From Candidatus Methanophagales archaeon (GTDB lineage Archaea > Halobacteriota > Syntropharchaeia > Alkanophagales > Methanospirareceae): 8,859 nt of DNA. The notes beneath the pieces are model-generated. The model searched no databases and was not told the DNA's origin. It saw nothing but the letters and a program-made list of their open reading frames with translations. Position numbers and translations under genes: made by a program. Below are positions 1 through 6,237 of this stretch, piece by piece; position 1 is the first letter of the stretch; every line of letters starts with the position of its first letter. The DNA is taken from NCBI GenBank assembly GCA_030617585.1, contig JAUWVD010000037.1:1-8859 (forward strand), given 5' to 3'.

Positions 1-763
1 CAAGTTCGCTTGGCGCCCCTTTCGTTATGATATACAAACTCCTCGAAATTGGATAATCGCCAGAAAGCACATTCTCTTCTGTCGCTTCCACACCGTCTAT
101 TTTGATCGCTTTGAGTGATTCGTCTACGTATCCAAGGGAGAGATAACCAATGCTCTTCTCATCTCTGCTGACAGTTGCTCTTATATCACCGTTCGATGGT
201 TTAACCGATGCTTTTCCTGCTATCTCTCGATCAAAAGGCTTCATCACCGAAGTCTCGAAGCAATCCCTCGTTCCGGAGCCACCTTCTCGCGTTATCACAC
301 GAATCTCGCCATCTGTGCCGCCAACATCCTTCCAGTTCGTTATCTCGCCACTGAATATCTTCGATGCATCTTCCATCGTCAGGTCGCTTACATCGTTATT
401 CGTATGAACAACGATAGCCACGCTATCTTTTCCTACTGCCATCGGCTTCAGATCCGGATACATCTCCATCTCTTTCGATTTCACGTCCCTTGATGCCGCA
501 CCTATATCTATTGCACCTTCGCCTACCGCCTTTACGCCGTGACCGGAACCGCCACCAGAGACGGATATTCTTAGCCCTGGGTTCTCTACCATAAGAACTC
601 GTGCACTCTCTTGATTTATCGGAAGCACGGTTGTAGAGCCTGCGATTGTCAGTTCGCCGGAAAGCTCTGCTGCTTGCACGGGCATTGGGACCGCCGCTGT
701 ACCAATAGTCGCTATCATCGCTACTACTATAGCCGCCATCACGGCCGTCTTTATTTTTTCCAT
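1..763 (-). CDS. pstS: PstS-type phosphate ABC transporter substrate-binding protein, C-terminus beyond the window
   Basis: Binds phosphate outside the membrane and delivers it to a PstCAB importer. Translating from the ATG at 763 gives 254 codons with no stop before base 1, so the gene is cut by the window edge. Residues 1-32 form a Sec-type signal peptide (MEKIK, hydrophobic core, then a VQA-A cleavage-like site); there is no lipobox cysteine. The mature part shows the family signatures: IAGSTTVLPI at 40-49, SGGGSG at 69-74, IDIGAASRD at 85-93 and REGGSGTRD at 159-167, which together form the phosphate-contacting loops of PstS proteins. A GAGGTGA ribosome site (776-782) and a TATA box near 806-814 support the start. 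It lies downstream of the PiT/DUF47 pair on the same strand. pstC, pstA and pstB would be expected to follow off the left edge, but that cannot be seen here. Confidence 0.93.
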   Translation of the reverse strand, partial: MEKIKTAVMAAIVVAMIATIGTAAVPMPVQAAELSGELTIAGSTTVLPINQESARVLMVENPGLRISVSGGGSGHGVKAVGEGAIDIGAASRDVKSKEMEMYPDLKPMAVGKDSVAIVVHTNNDVSDLTMEDASKIFSGEITNWKDVGGTDGEIRVITREGGSGTRDCFETSVMKPFDREIAGKASVKPSNGDIRATVSRDEKSIGYLSLGYVDESLKAIKIDGVEATEENVLSGDYPISRSLYIITKGAPSEL

Positions 764-775
764 TTTTTCTTATTT

Positions 776-850
776 CACCTCTGGAATATATATAATATCT
801 ACGAATTATATAAAAACTATCAGTACTATATATAGATAACTTTTATATAC
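776..850 (-). promoter_or_regulatory. Promoter and ribosome site of pstS
   Basis: Read on the minus strand, this very AT-rich stretch contains a TATA box TTTATATAA at about 814-806 and a second one TATATAAAA at 849-841. They are followed by GAGGTGA at 782-776, 12 bases before the ATG at 763. The nearer TATA box, about 47 bases ahead of the start codon, would give a leader of roughly 20 bases that includes the ribosome site. The farther one could be an alternative promoter. The region separates the end of the PiT gene from pstS, so pstS probably has its own transcript. No known phosphate-regulator site was recognised. Confidence 0.6.
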
Positions 851-934
851 TACGACACCAAATTATACAGCTTAAACTGAATATATTGTCGGTACAAGTA
901 TCCTTCAGCAGCATCAACGAAGAGCTACTTCAGC

Positions 935-1954
935 TCACAAACACAACTGAACCACCCAAAACGCCATTCCGCCTACTAACGCCGCTATCGGAATGGTTAT
1001 TACCCAGGCAGTGACCATTTTTCCCACTTCTGACCATCTTATTCTGCGAAGGCTTTGGAAGAACGTCCCTCCTATCACTGCGGAAGCTAATACGTGCGTG
1101 GTGCTTACAGGCATACCCGCTATACTTACACCTACTATTGCGAGACCAGCACCCGTTTCGGCGGAGAACCCATGTTTCGGTTCTAACTTCGCCAATCGCC
1201 ACCCCACAGTCTTTATCACGCGCCAGCCCAGTAAGAATGTGCCCAATGCCATCGTAGACCCGCACATTAACATCACCCACCAAGGTACGTAAAAATAGGA
1301 GATAACGCCACCAATCCACAAAGCTGCTGTTATTACGCCCATTGCATTTTGGGTATCGTTCATACCGTGGCTGAACGCCATAAAGGAGGACGAAATAATC
1401 TGCAATTTCTTAAATACTCTTTCGGTCGCAGGAGTAGGTGTTTTTTTAAAGAAAAAGTGGAGCACCCAATTAGTGACGATAAATATAACTGCTCCTGCTG
1501 CAAATCCTATAAACGGGCCAAGCGCAATAGCAAGAAATACCTTATTTGTTAGCACTTCCCATTGTATTATCCCCATCCCGCCTGCAACTATTCCCGAACC
1601 AAGTAAACCTCCTACCAACGAATGTGTCACACTTATAGGAATTCCAAGCGCGGTGCAGGTGAAAGTCCATATTATCGCACCAAGTAAACCACCGATAAGA
1701 ACCATGAATGCAATCTCCTGTTCCAGCTCGGGTAGTGAAACAATCCCTTTTCCAATAGTCGCCGCTACTGCGGTAATAGCAAAAGCGCCTGTGAGGTTAA
1801 AAAGACTTGCCAACGCTAATGCTTTTAGCGGCGTCAGCGCTTTGGTCGCTATTACAGTCGCAATTGAATTCGCACTGTCATTCGCACCATTAAAAAAGTC
1901 ATAGAGCAGTGCAAGAGCTATTATTATGATAACATAGCCAAAAACCGATAGCAT
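935..1954 (-). CDS. pit: PiT family inorganic phosphate transporter
   Basis: Integral membrane permease of 339 residues that takes up phosphate, or metal-phosphate, driven by an ion gradient (PF01384). The two inverted halves of the family are both visible. The first carries GANDSANS at 23-30 and PISVTHS at 106-112; the second carries GMNDTQNAMG at 197-206 and PVSTTHV at 282-288. About ten hydrophobic segments fill the rest, and a short charged loop at about 169-185 (FKKTPTPATERVFKK) links the halves. The length matches the compact archaeal/bacterial PiT type that lacks the long loop of eukaryotic members. The start ATG at 1954 lies only 3 bases after the stop of the upstream DUF47 gene, so the two are almost certainly one transcript. 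That pairing is a classic arrangement for a low-affinity phosphate system. A short GAGCT/AGCTC hairpin straddles the stop codon (922-936) but lacks a T-tract. Confidence 0.95.
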   Translation of the reverse strand: MLSVFGYVIIIIALALLYDFFNGANDSANSIATVIATKALTPLKALALASLFNLTGAFAITAVAATIGKGIVSLPELEQEIAFMVLIGGLLGAIIWTFTCTALGIPISVTHSLVGGLLGSGIVAGGMGIIQWEVLTNKVFLAIALGPFIGFAAGAVIFIVTNWVLHFFFKKTPTPATERVFKKLQIISSSFMAFSHGMNDTQNAMGVITAALWIGGVISYFYVPWWVMLMCGSTMALGTFLLGWRVIKTVGWRLAKLEPKHGFSAETGAGLAIVGVSIAGMPVSTTHVLASAVIGGTFFQSLRRIRWSEVGKMVTAWVITIPIAALVGGMAFWVVQLCL

Positions 1955-1957
1955 CTA

Positions 1958-2722
1958 CTAAATACCGCCCTTCAACCTAAATGTTTCCAGGATATTCGCT
2001 ACATCTTCACTCTGATCCATTGTATCTTCCAAGATCTCTACTATCTCCTTGAGCAGCAGTCGATCAAGGAGCTCATTAGGATCTTCTACGGGCGTAGTCA
2101 TCAGTATTCGCAGCCTTTTCCGGTTCACTTTGTCTGCGGCGTTTTCCAATTCGTTTATCCTTATGCAACAAGCTTCTAAAGTGCTCTCTTCACCTTTTAG
2201 ATCCCGCAGGCAACGAACTGCCGTTCTTATTTCCTCTGATGCCTCCTTGATAATTGGCGAGAACTCAGTCACCGACTCCGGAACCTCTTGCTTCTGCGCA
2301 AATGACAACCTCACTACCGCTTTCTCTATACCGTCTATTACATTGTCGAGATTATGAGCGAAATAACGTATGTCTCCCTTCTCTTCCGTGACACGAGTGT
2401 GGTCATAATACAGCCCCTGTATTATCTGATGAACAATCGAATCAGCATCCTCTTCCAGCATTCTAAGCTGCTCACTGATTTGCGGAAGGTCAGAATATTT
2501 TATTTCCAAATCGACCAATAGATCCGCTGCTTCCACGGCCTTATCTGCAAGCTCCTCAAAGAGGTCAAAGAATTTGTTTTCTCGAGGTAAAAACACGGTC
2601 ATTTTATGCAAGATAGAACTAATTATTATCGCAGTTATAGGGAAAACTCTTCGCACCTTTGTTTCTCCTTCCACCCGCCTCAGGGTAGCGGCAAAACCGC
2701 TTGGCACCTTACCCATTTTCAT
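1958..2722 (-). CDS. DUF47 / PhoU-like phosphate transport regulator, partner of PiT
   Basis: Helical PhoU-related protein (PF01865, DUF47) normally encoded next to PiT permeases and thought to control their activity. The DUF47 domain begins at about residue 41 (MTVFLPRENKFFDLFEELA) and runs to the end. It shows the two PhoU-like acidic helices with metal-binding spacing (LEEDADSIVHQI, then ELENAADKVNRK) and the typical last helix EILEDTMDQSEDVANILE. The domain alone is 214 residues, the usual family length, so this reading has about 40 extra N-terminal residues containing a short hydrophobic stretch (VFPITAIIISSIL). The longer start is preferred because GGTGG lies 6 bases before its ATG and a TATA box lies about 41 bases upstream. 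The internal ATG at 2602 has no ribosome site. The gene ends 3 bases before the PiT gene. Confidence 0.9.
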   Translation of the reverse strand: MKMGKVPSGFAATLRRVEGETKVRRVFPITAIIISSILHKMTVFLPRENKFFDLFEELADKAVEAADLLVDLEIKYSDLPQISEQLRMLEEDADSIVHQIIQGLYYDHTRVTEEKGDIRYFAHNLDNVIDGIEKAVVRLSFAQKQEVPESVTEFSPIIKEASEEIRTAVRCLRDLKGEESTLEACCIRINELENAADKVNRKRLRILMTTPVEDPNELLDRLLLKEIVEILEDTMDQSEDVANILETFRLKGGI

Positions 2723-2728
2723 GTTCTT

Positions 2729-2768
2729 CCACCAATAGCATATAGAAATGAAAAGGGGTATTTAAATT
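2729..2768 (-). promoter_or_regulatory. Promoter of the DUF47-PiT unit
   Basis: On the minus strand a TATA box AATTTAAATA (2768-2759) is followed about 30 bases later by GGTGG (2733-2729), 6 bases ahead of the ATG at 2722. A start site about 25 bases after the TATA box would leave a leader of only about 10-15 bases that still includes the ribosome site. This geometry supports the start at 2722 and shows that the phosphate pair is transcribed separately from the pyrophosphatase gene that ends at 2821. Confidence 0.55.
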
Positions 2769-2820
2769 TTTCTAAATTAATGTATACCAAAGGGTTTATA
2801 CATAGATACGCAGAAAAGAT

Positions 2821-3402
2821 CTAGGCGATATAATCCAATAATTTCCTGAATGCACGGCCTCTGTGCGATACAACATTCTTCTCTTCTGTACTCATCTCCG
2901 CAAATGTCTTATTCGCACCTTCCAATTCAAATATCGGGTCATAGCCAAAGCCACCCTCTCCCCTAGCCGCCTTTGCTATTCTACCTTCGGAGGTGCCGAC
3001 AAAGAGCATAGGTGCCTTTTCCTTGGATTCGCAGAATGCAACAACAGTTTTAAAAGTGGCTCTTCTCTCTTCTCCCTTCTTATCAGCCATCAATTTCAGA
3101 ATACCGAAATTGCCGATTTTATTAAATACAAATGCGGAGAATGGGCCAGGAAAGCCATTTAAAGCTGGTATGGTCAACCCCGAATCTTCGATGAAGAATG
3201 GCTTTTCCTCTTTTATCGGCGTATACCGCCGTATATAATTCACACTTTCTTCCGCTACCGTTTCTATCTCATCGAGCTGAAATTCGGGATAGTCATAATC
3301 AAGATGCACGATGGTTATGTCCTTCGATTCTGAGTTAGCCAGCGCTCTTATCTCTTTTACTTTGTGCTTGTTCGAGGTGATGAAAACAAGTTCCTTTTTC
3401 AT
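2821..3402 (-). CDS. rdgB: XTP/dITP pyrophosphatase (HAM1/RdgB family)
   Basis: Cytosolic house-cleaning enzyme that hydrolyses non-canonical purine nucleotides (XTP, dITP, ITP) to the monophosphate and pyrophosphate, keeping them out of DNA and RNA. The 193-residue length is normal for the archaeal enzymes. Family motifs are intact: TSNKHKVKE at 9-17 (nucleotide phosphate binding), EDSGL at 72-76 (catalytic, metal-binding Asp), GFGYDPIF at 151-158 and SHRGRA at 179-184 (base recognition). The ATG at 3402 is preceded by GTGAAA about 10 bases upstream, and AT-rich TATA-like sequence lies at about 3422-3440. It points the same way as the phosphate genes but is separated from them by 98 bases carrying a promoter, so it is a neighbour rather than an operon partner. 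In archaea it is commonly found near kae1/bud32 genes, which are not visible here. Confidence 0.95.
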   Translation of the reverse strand: MKKELVFITSNKHKVKEIRALANSESKDITIVHLDYDYPEFQLDEIETVAEESVNYIRRYTPIKEEKPFFIEDSGLTIPALNGFPGPFSAFVFNKIGNFGILKLMADKKGEERRATFKTVVAFCESKEKAPMLFVGTSEGRIAKAARGEGGFGYDPIFELEGANKTFAEMSTEEKNVVSHRGRAFRKLLDYIA

Positions 3403-3764
3403 TGCTGTATTTCACTAAGACTTTAATATTATGTTAAACCACATTATCCTGAGGGAGTGAGAAGTAGGAGCTGGACGAGAGGGGCGAGGGGCACTTTAAA
3501 AGGTGAAGCTATCAGGGCTTGTCGCTTTAGGAGTATAGTGAAAGGTGAAGAAGAAGTCAAGAGATTAGACCATAATCAAGAATCCCCCACTTCTTAGCGG
3601 CTCTTATCGATAGCGGTGGCGCTTCCAACTTCGCGGTGACCAATTCTGACAGGCTTTTGTGTAGTGACGTATTGCTCTCCAATGGGCTTAGAAATGATGA
3701 TTGGTTAATGGGGTGTGGGTAGATCAGTTAGCTATACAAAACAAATATTGTATTTGCTCCTCAG
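3403..3764. other. Gene-poor interval between the pyrophosphatase and the winged-helix gene
   Basis: No intact gene is seen in these 362 bases. The left end holds the presumed promoter of the pyrophosphatase. Bases 3450-3560 are strikingly purine-rich on the plus strand, with the motif AAGGTGAAG occurring twice (near 3499 and 3542). The part at 3557-3688 has a decayed minus-strand reading frame resembling the tail of a TnpB protein and carries a small hairpin; it is described separately. I saw no tRNA, and no convincing box C/D RNA despite one ATGATGA near 3694. Confidence 0.5.
3557..3688 (-). pseudogene. Possible relic of a TnpB (IS200/IS605-type) C-terminal tail and element end
   Basis: The minus strand reads open for 43 codons to a TGA at 3557-3559 and contains SPLESNTSLHKS and VTAKLEAPPLSIR. 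The pattern 'P-L/V-E-x-x-T-S ... V-x-x-K-x-E-A-P-x-L' recalls the low-complexity tails that follow the zinc ribbon in archaeal IS605-type TnpB proteins. None of the catalytic or zinc-ribbon part is present. The frame is closed by a TAA about 36 bases further upstream, near the end of the next gene. A small hairpin AAGAA-8-TTCTT (3578-3595, loop rich in C on the plus strand) lies inside it, as imperfect hairpins do near the right end of such elements. The resemblance is from memory only and could be chance. Confidence 0.28.
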
Positions 3765-4040
3765 TTATGCAGATACTATTGTTCCTAGATCCTTTAATTT
3801 CGACTTTAAATCGTTGCCCCGCTCTGTAAGTCCGTAGACAGTTCCTCTAGAAGGGTCATCAATTTGTTCTATAAAATCTCCCTCTATCAGGAAGCCAAAA
3901 TGTCGCTGAAAGTTTCTCCAATCCAAATACGCCTTTTTCATGATGCGGGTCTTTTTTGCCATATTTTCCGATATCGCGATCGCATCTAAAATATCCAGGA
4001 TGATATCCCATCTACTCCTCGGCTTTATTTCACTTCTCAT
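3765..4040 (-). CDS. Small winged-helix DNA-binding protein (HTH_45-like)
   Basis: A 91-residue protein with the layout of archaeal single-domain winged-helix regulators (PF14947-like). An N-terminal helix (WDIILDILDAIAIS, 11-24) is followed by a helix-turn-helix at about 28-52 (KKTRIMKKAYLDWRNFQRHFGF), a short wing (IDDPSRGTVYGLTERG, 60-75) and a C-terminal helix that may dimerise. The phrase Y-x-L-T-E-R-G is the usual end of the wing in this family. A good ribosome site AGGAGATGA (4059-4051) lies 10 bases before the ATG at 4040. An in-frame ATG just upstream (4049) is closed at once by AAA-TAA and is not the start. Its 5' side faces the intergenic region holding two GTTACC/GGTAAC inverted repeats 140-210 bases away, so it is a reasonable candidate to bind them, but that is inference. 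The regulated genes are unknown. Confidence 0.75.
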   Translation of the reverse strand: MRSEIKPRSRWDIILDILDAIAISENMAKKTRIMKKAYLDWRNFQRHFGFLIEGDFIEQIDDPSRGTVYGLTERGNDLKSKLKDLGTIVSA

Positions 4041-4178
4041 TTATTTCATATCATCTCCTATTTTTTTTAGGGGGGTATGTTTAACGTGCCCTTCCTCAGT
4101 GCTATCTCTTTGGTGTTCATCCCCTTTGCGAATACGCGCCACGAGCCACCCACCCCTTCTCGGCGCGCATTATTGTTT

Positions 4179-4214
4179 CTTTATATGGTAACTATAAATT
4201 GTTACCATATAAAG
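4179..4214. repeat. 14-bp perfect inverted repeat with embedded TATA boxes, likely operator
   Basis: CTTTATATGGTAAC (4179-4192) and its exact reverse complement GTTACCATATAAAG (4201-4214) flank an 8-base AT spacer TATAAATT. Each arm contains a TATA-like TTTATATGG, so promoters facing each other are possible: rightward from about 4180-4188 and leftward from about 4213-4206. The inner halves GGTAAC/GTTACC recur 21 bases further on in a second inverted repeat. A T-tract does not follow on either strand, so a terminator is less likely than a protein-binding site over a promoter. Confidence 0.6.
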
Positions 4215-4498
4215 TTTTCGGTTTCCTCCGATTTGTTACCTGGTTGGGTAACTATTTGAAAAGTCTCCTATCTTCTATTCCATCGCACCCGCAGGAAGAA
4301 AGCCAAGCACGTCTAATCTTCGAGATGCAATTGGCGTATGTAGTTGAGTGCACTGACCTGTTTGTAACTGAAAACATCCACAAGATCGCTTATCCCGAAA
4401 TCGATAAGAAACCAGAGACGGAGTTAGCAGATGCGAAATACGATAGCAAGATAAATCCGCAGGATTTTAGATCGAGTATAATAAAAATTTATATATGA
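4199..4498 (+). CDS. Doubtful small ORF upstream of the radical SAM gene
   Basis: An open frame of 99 codons begins with TTG inside the inverted repeat; the first ATG in frame is at 4325 and gives 57 residues (MQLAYVVECTDLFVTEN and onward). The later part has reasonable codon use and a mixed charged/hydrophobic composition, but I do not recognise a family. No ribosome site precedes either start, and the last codons run into the TATA box of the next gene. It could be a decayed gene fragment, a small protein driven by the promoter at 4180, or non-coding. The rest of 4041-4198 holds only the upstream region of the winged-helix gene. Confidence 0.2.
   Translation: MLPYKVFGFLRFVTWLGNYLKSLLSSIPSHPQEESQARLIFEMQLAYVVECTDLFVTENIHKIAYPEIDKKPETELADAKYDSKINPQDFRSSIIKIYI
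4235..4252. repeat. Second inverted repeat GTTACC-6-GGTAAC
   Basis: GTTACC (4235-4240) and GGTAAC (4247-4252) are separated by TGGTTG. The six-base half-sites are the same as in the larger repeat at 4179-4214 but point the other way relative to the spacer. This gives four copies of one hexamer within 66 bases, which is more than expected by chance and suggests cooperative binding of a dimeric regulator. Confidence 0.5.
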
Positions 4499-4523
4499 TA
4501 TACATGAAAGTCGAGAATGAGGT
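4488..4523 (+). promoter_or_regulatory. Promoter and ribosome site of the radical SAM gene
   Basis: A TATA box TTTATATATG (4488-4497) is centred about 35 bases before the ATG at 4527, and GAGGT (4519-4523) precedes that ATG by 3 bases. Transcription would start near 4515, leaving a very short leader. The hexamer GGTAAC, the half-site of the upstream inverted repeats, also occurs at 4521-4526, overlapping the ribosome site, although without a partner arm. Confidence 0.55.
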
Positions 4524-4526
4524 AAC

Positions 4527-5480
4527 ATGAACGGATTCGAGAATTGCAAATTGTGCGAATGGAAATGCGGAATTAACAGATATAGGGAGGTGGGCGTATG
4601 CAACGTAAAACTGCCTGAGATTGCATATACCTGCCTAGCGCAATCGCTTAAAAGTTACTCAATAACACTACTCGGCTGCAATTTTAGATGTCTCTACTGC
4701 AACGCTTACAGATTATCGCAATATCCGGATACCAATTGGTTCTATCGCGGTTACGTTGCTCCAAAAGAAATGGCAAAAGAGGCGGTAGATAAATTAAGAG
4801 CAGCAGGACTCGAAAAGCTGGGTTTTACCGGTGGCGAACCGACAATACATCTCCCTTATATCGAAGAAGTAGTAATAGAGGCAAAGAAATTGATGCCAGA
4901 ACTAAAAATAGCATTTACAACAAATGGATTTGCAACCGAAGCGAGTATGAAACGGATAGTCAACATTTGTTCTTACATTGCACTTGAGATAAATGCCTTT
5001 AATGATGATACGCATCTGGCTTTAAGCGGCGCTCCTATTGAGCCGGTCTTAAGAAATGTGGAATACCTAATCAAAAACAAAGCAAAAATAAGAGCTCTTA
5101 AAACCGTTGTGGTGCCCGGGATAAATGATAATGAGATAGAAGAAATAGCAAAATTTATTGCTTCTTTCGATACTTCAATTTCCTATCACTTAATAGGATT
5201 TAGGCCTAGTTTTATGTTGTATTACCATCCGGGACCTACAAGGAAAGAACTGGCGGAGATAGGAAGAAGATGTAAAAGACATTTAGAAAACGTAACGTGG
5301 GGCGGTGAATCTCCAAAAGAAGTGCAATTCAATGATTCGGGGGCTGCACTGGCATTGAAATATGCTGAGTTAGCCGGGTGTGTGAGCAAAGACAGGAATT
5401 GTGGACGTTGTAGCATGAACAAAAACTGTCCTGCAATATTAAAAGAGCCGTGGTTGAATAAGCAGGAGCGGGATATATAG
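4527..5480 (+). CDS. Radical SAM protein, PflX/PflA-like, with extra cysteine clusters
   Basis: A 317-residue iron-sulfur protein that should cleave S-adenosylmethionine reductively to start radical chemistry. The SAM-cluster motif is GCNFRCLYC (Cys51, Cys55, Cys58), followed by GGEPT at 102-106, which contacts the SAM amino group. The later strands (AFTTNGF 129-135, ALEINAF 152-158, KTVVVPGINDNE 192-203) follow the usual partial TIM barrel. The N-terminus CKLCEWKCGINR...GVC (Cys7, 10, 14, 25) resembles the start of the PflX-like family (COG1313, homologues of pyruvate formate-lyase activase). The C-terminus has Cys285, 292, 295 and 301 (CVSKDRNCGRCSMNKNC), which may hold an additional cluster. 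No glycyl-radical enzyme or peptide substrate is encoded nearby, so the substrate is unknown. The gene appears to be transcribed alone. Start choice is supported by GAGGT 3 bases upstream and a TATA box at 4488. Confidence 0.88.
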   Translation: MNGFENCKLCEWKCGINRYREVGVCNVKLPEIAYTCLAQSLKSYSITLLGCNFRCLYCNAYRLSQYPDTNWFYRGYVAPKEMAKEAVDKLRAAGLEKLGFTGGEPTIHLPYIEEVVIEAKKLMPELKIAFTTNGFATEASMKRIVNICSYIALEINAFNDDTHLALSGAPIEPVLRNVEYLIKNKAKIRALKTVVVPGINDNEIEEIAKFIASFDTSISYHLIGFRPSFMLYYHPGPTRKELAEIGRRCKRHLENVTWGGESPKEVQFNDSGAALALKYAELAGCVSKDRNCGRCSMNKNCPAILKEPWLNKQERDI

Positions 5481-5482
5481 CC

Positions 5483-6098
5483 TTAACTTCGAATCGTTTT
5501 AGGGAACATATGCAATCCAATAGAGTGAAAGAAACGCGATGAATACGTGTCAAAAGACGCTTTCATCATCCTGCAGGTAGAGCTTGTCAGCATTAAGCAC
5601 CGTCTTGTAGGTGTCAAACATCTTCTCAACCACTTCTCGTCTCTTGTCTCTTTGTCATAACGATTGGTTGAATGAGAGACATAGTATCTTGACCGATGCA
5701 TCTTAATTTCAAGGCTCCATTTGCTGTCCAAGTAGGTCCTCTGATTCCCACTCTTCCTCTGGCATTTTTCCCTTCATCTATCCTGCGTTCTGCCAGAATG
5801 ATAAATTCGGCAGTGTGGAACCGATGACAAGCTTCAGGTACATAGTGTTATTGACGAGGTATATCCCCATCTGCTTGCATGGTGTTCTTGGCATATCCGA
5901 ACTTGAGTTTTCATTCGTGTTCTCACTTGTGTTCTCATCCATAATTTTACTCATGTTCATACACCTTCTCATCGTCATCCACATTGATTTGTTTATGTAA
6001 TCCAGTACGCCACTCCCATTGCCTTCCATTGCCATTTCGGTCACATTAGTTTCGTTGCCCTTGAGCATCTCCACCGTCATCGTTATTTTACTTTCCAC
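5483..6098 (-). pseudogene. Multiply frameshifted DDE transposase-like relic (IS4/IS1634-like)
   Basis: The minus strand gives pieces of protein-like sequence that change frame several times. The 3' end is clearest: after RYYVSHSTNRYDKETRDEK the frame shifts to EKMFDTYKTVLNADKLYLQD, then DESVFDTYSSRFFHSIGLHM. This fits the end of IS4/IS1634 transposases (PF01609), with a TN strand, then an E-x-x-F-x-x-x-K helix, then D-x-x-Y-x-x-x-x-x-x-V. Further 5', MTVEMLKGNETNVTEM resembles the 'GN-x-x-D' strand of the same fold. A local frame excursion there reads VDDDEKVYEH, and MPRTPCKQMGIYL is followed by a stop at 5778-5780. At least three frame changes and in-frame stops rule out function. No terminal inverted repeats or target duplication were found by eye. 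The 5' half is less certain and could belong to another decayed gene. Confidence 0.5.
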
Positions 6099-6237
6099 TT
6101 TTCCACATTAGAAGTCCCCTATGGCGGTGCGATTCTTCCTTATTTCCCCAAAATACGGCGTTTATCTAATCAACATCTTCAAAACTAAAATTGACTTTAT
6201 ATGCTTTCAATTTCACATTGTCTACGCTCTTAACTAG
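6099..6237. other. Short interval without a recognisable gene
   Basis: This lies between the decayed transposase (minus) and the NosD-like remnant (plus). The plus frame leading into the remnant reads hydrophobic, Phe- and Ile-rich codons up to the TAG and may be decayed coding sequence. A TATA-like TTTATATG is present near 6196. Nothing else is recognised. Confidence 0.4.

Noticed and set aside
922..936. GAGCT/AGCTC hairpin at the end of the PiT gene as a terminator.
   Set aside because: The stem is only 5 bp, it overlaps the stop codon and no T-tract follows on the minus strand.
930..1319. A 129-codon minus-strand frame overlapping the PiT gene.
   Set aside because: It is an out-of-frame shadow of the clearly identified PiT coding sequence and has no family features.
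3690..3740. Possible box C/D RNA suggested by ATGATGA near 3694.
   Set aside because: No box D (CTGA) at a suitable distance and no terminal stem was found on either strand.
4504..4530. Eight-codon leader ORF (MKVENEVT) overlapping the radical SAM start as ATGA.
   Set aside because: Its ATG lies only about 12 bases after the TATA-box centre, so it would fall upstream of the expected transcription start.
5815..6000. Hydrophobic plus-strand ORF of 61 residues.
   Set aside because: It lies opposite the decayed transposase and Met-rich minus frame, with no ribosome site or promoter. Its hydrophobicity is what the complement of acidic Asn/Glu codons gives.
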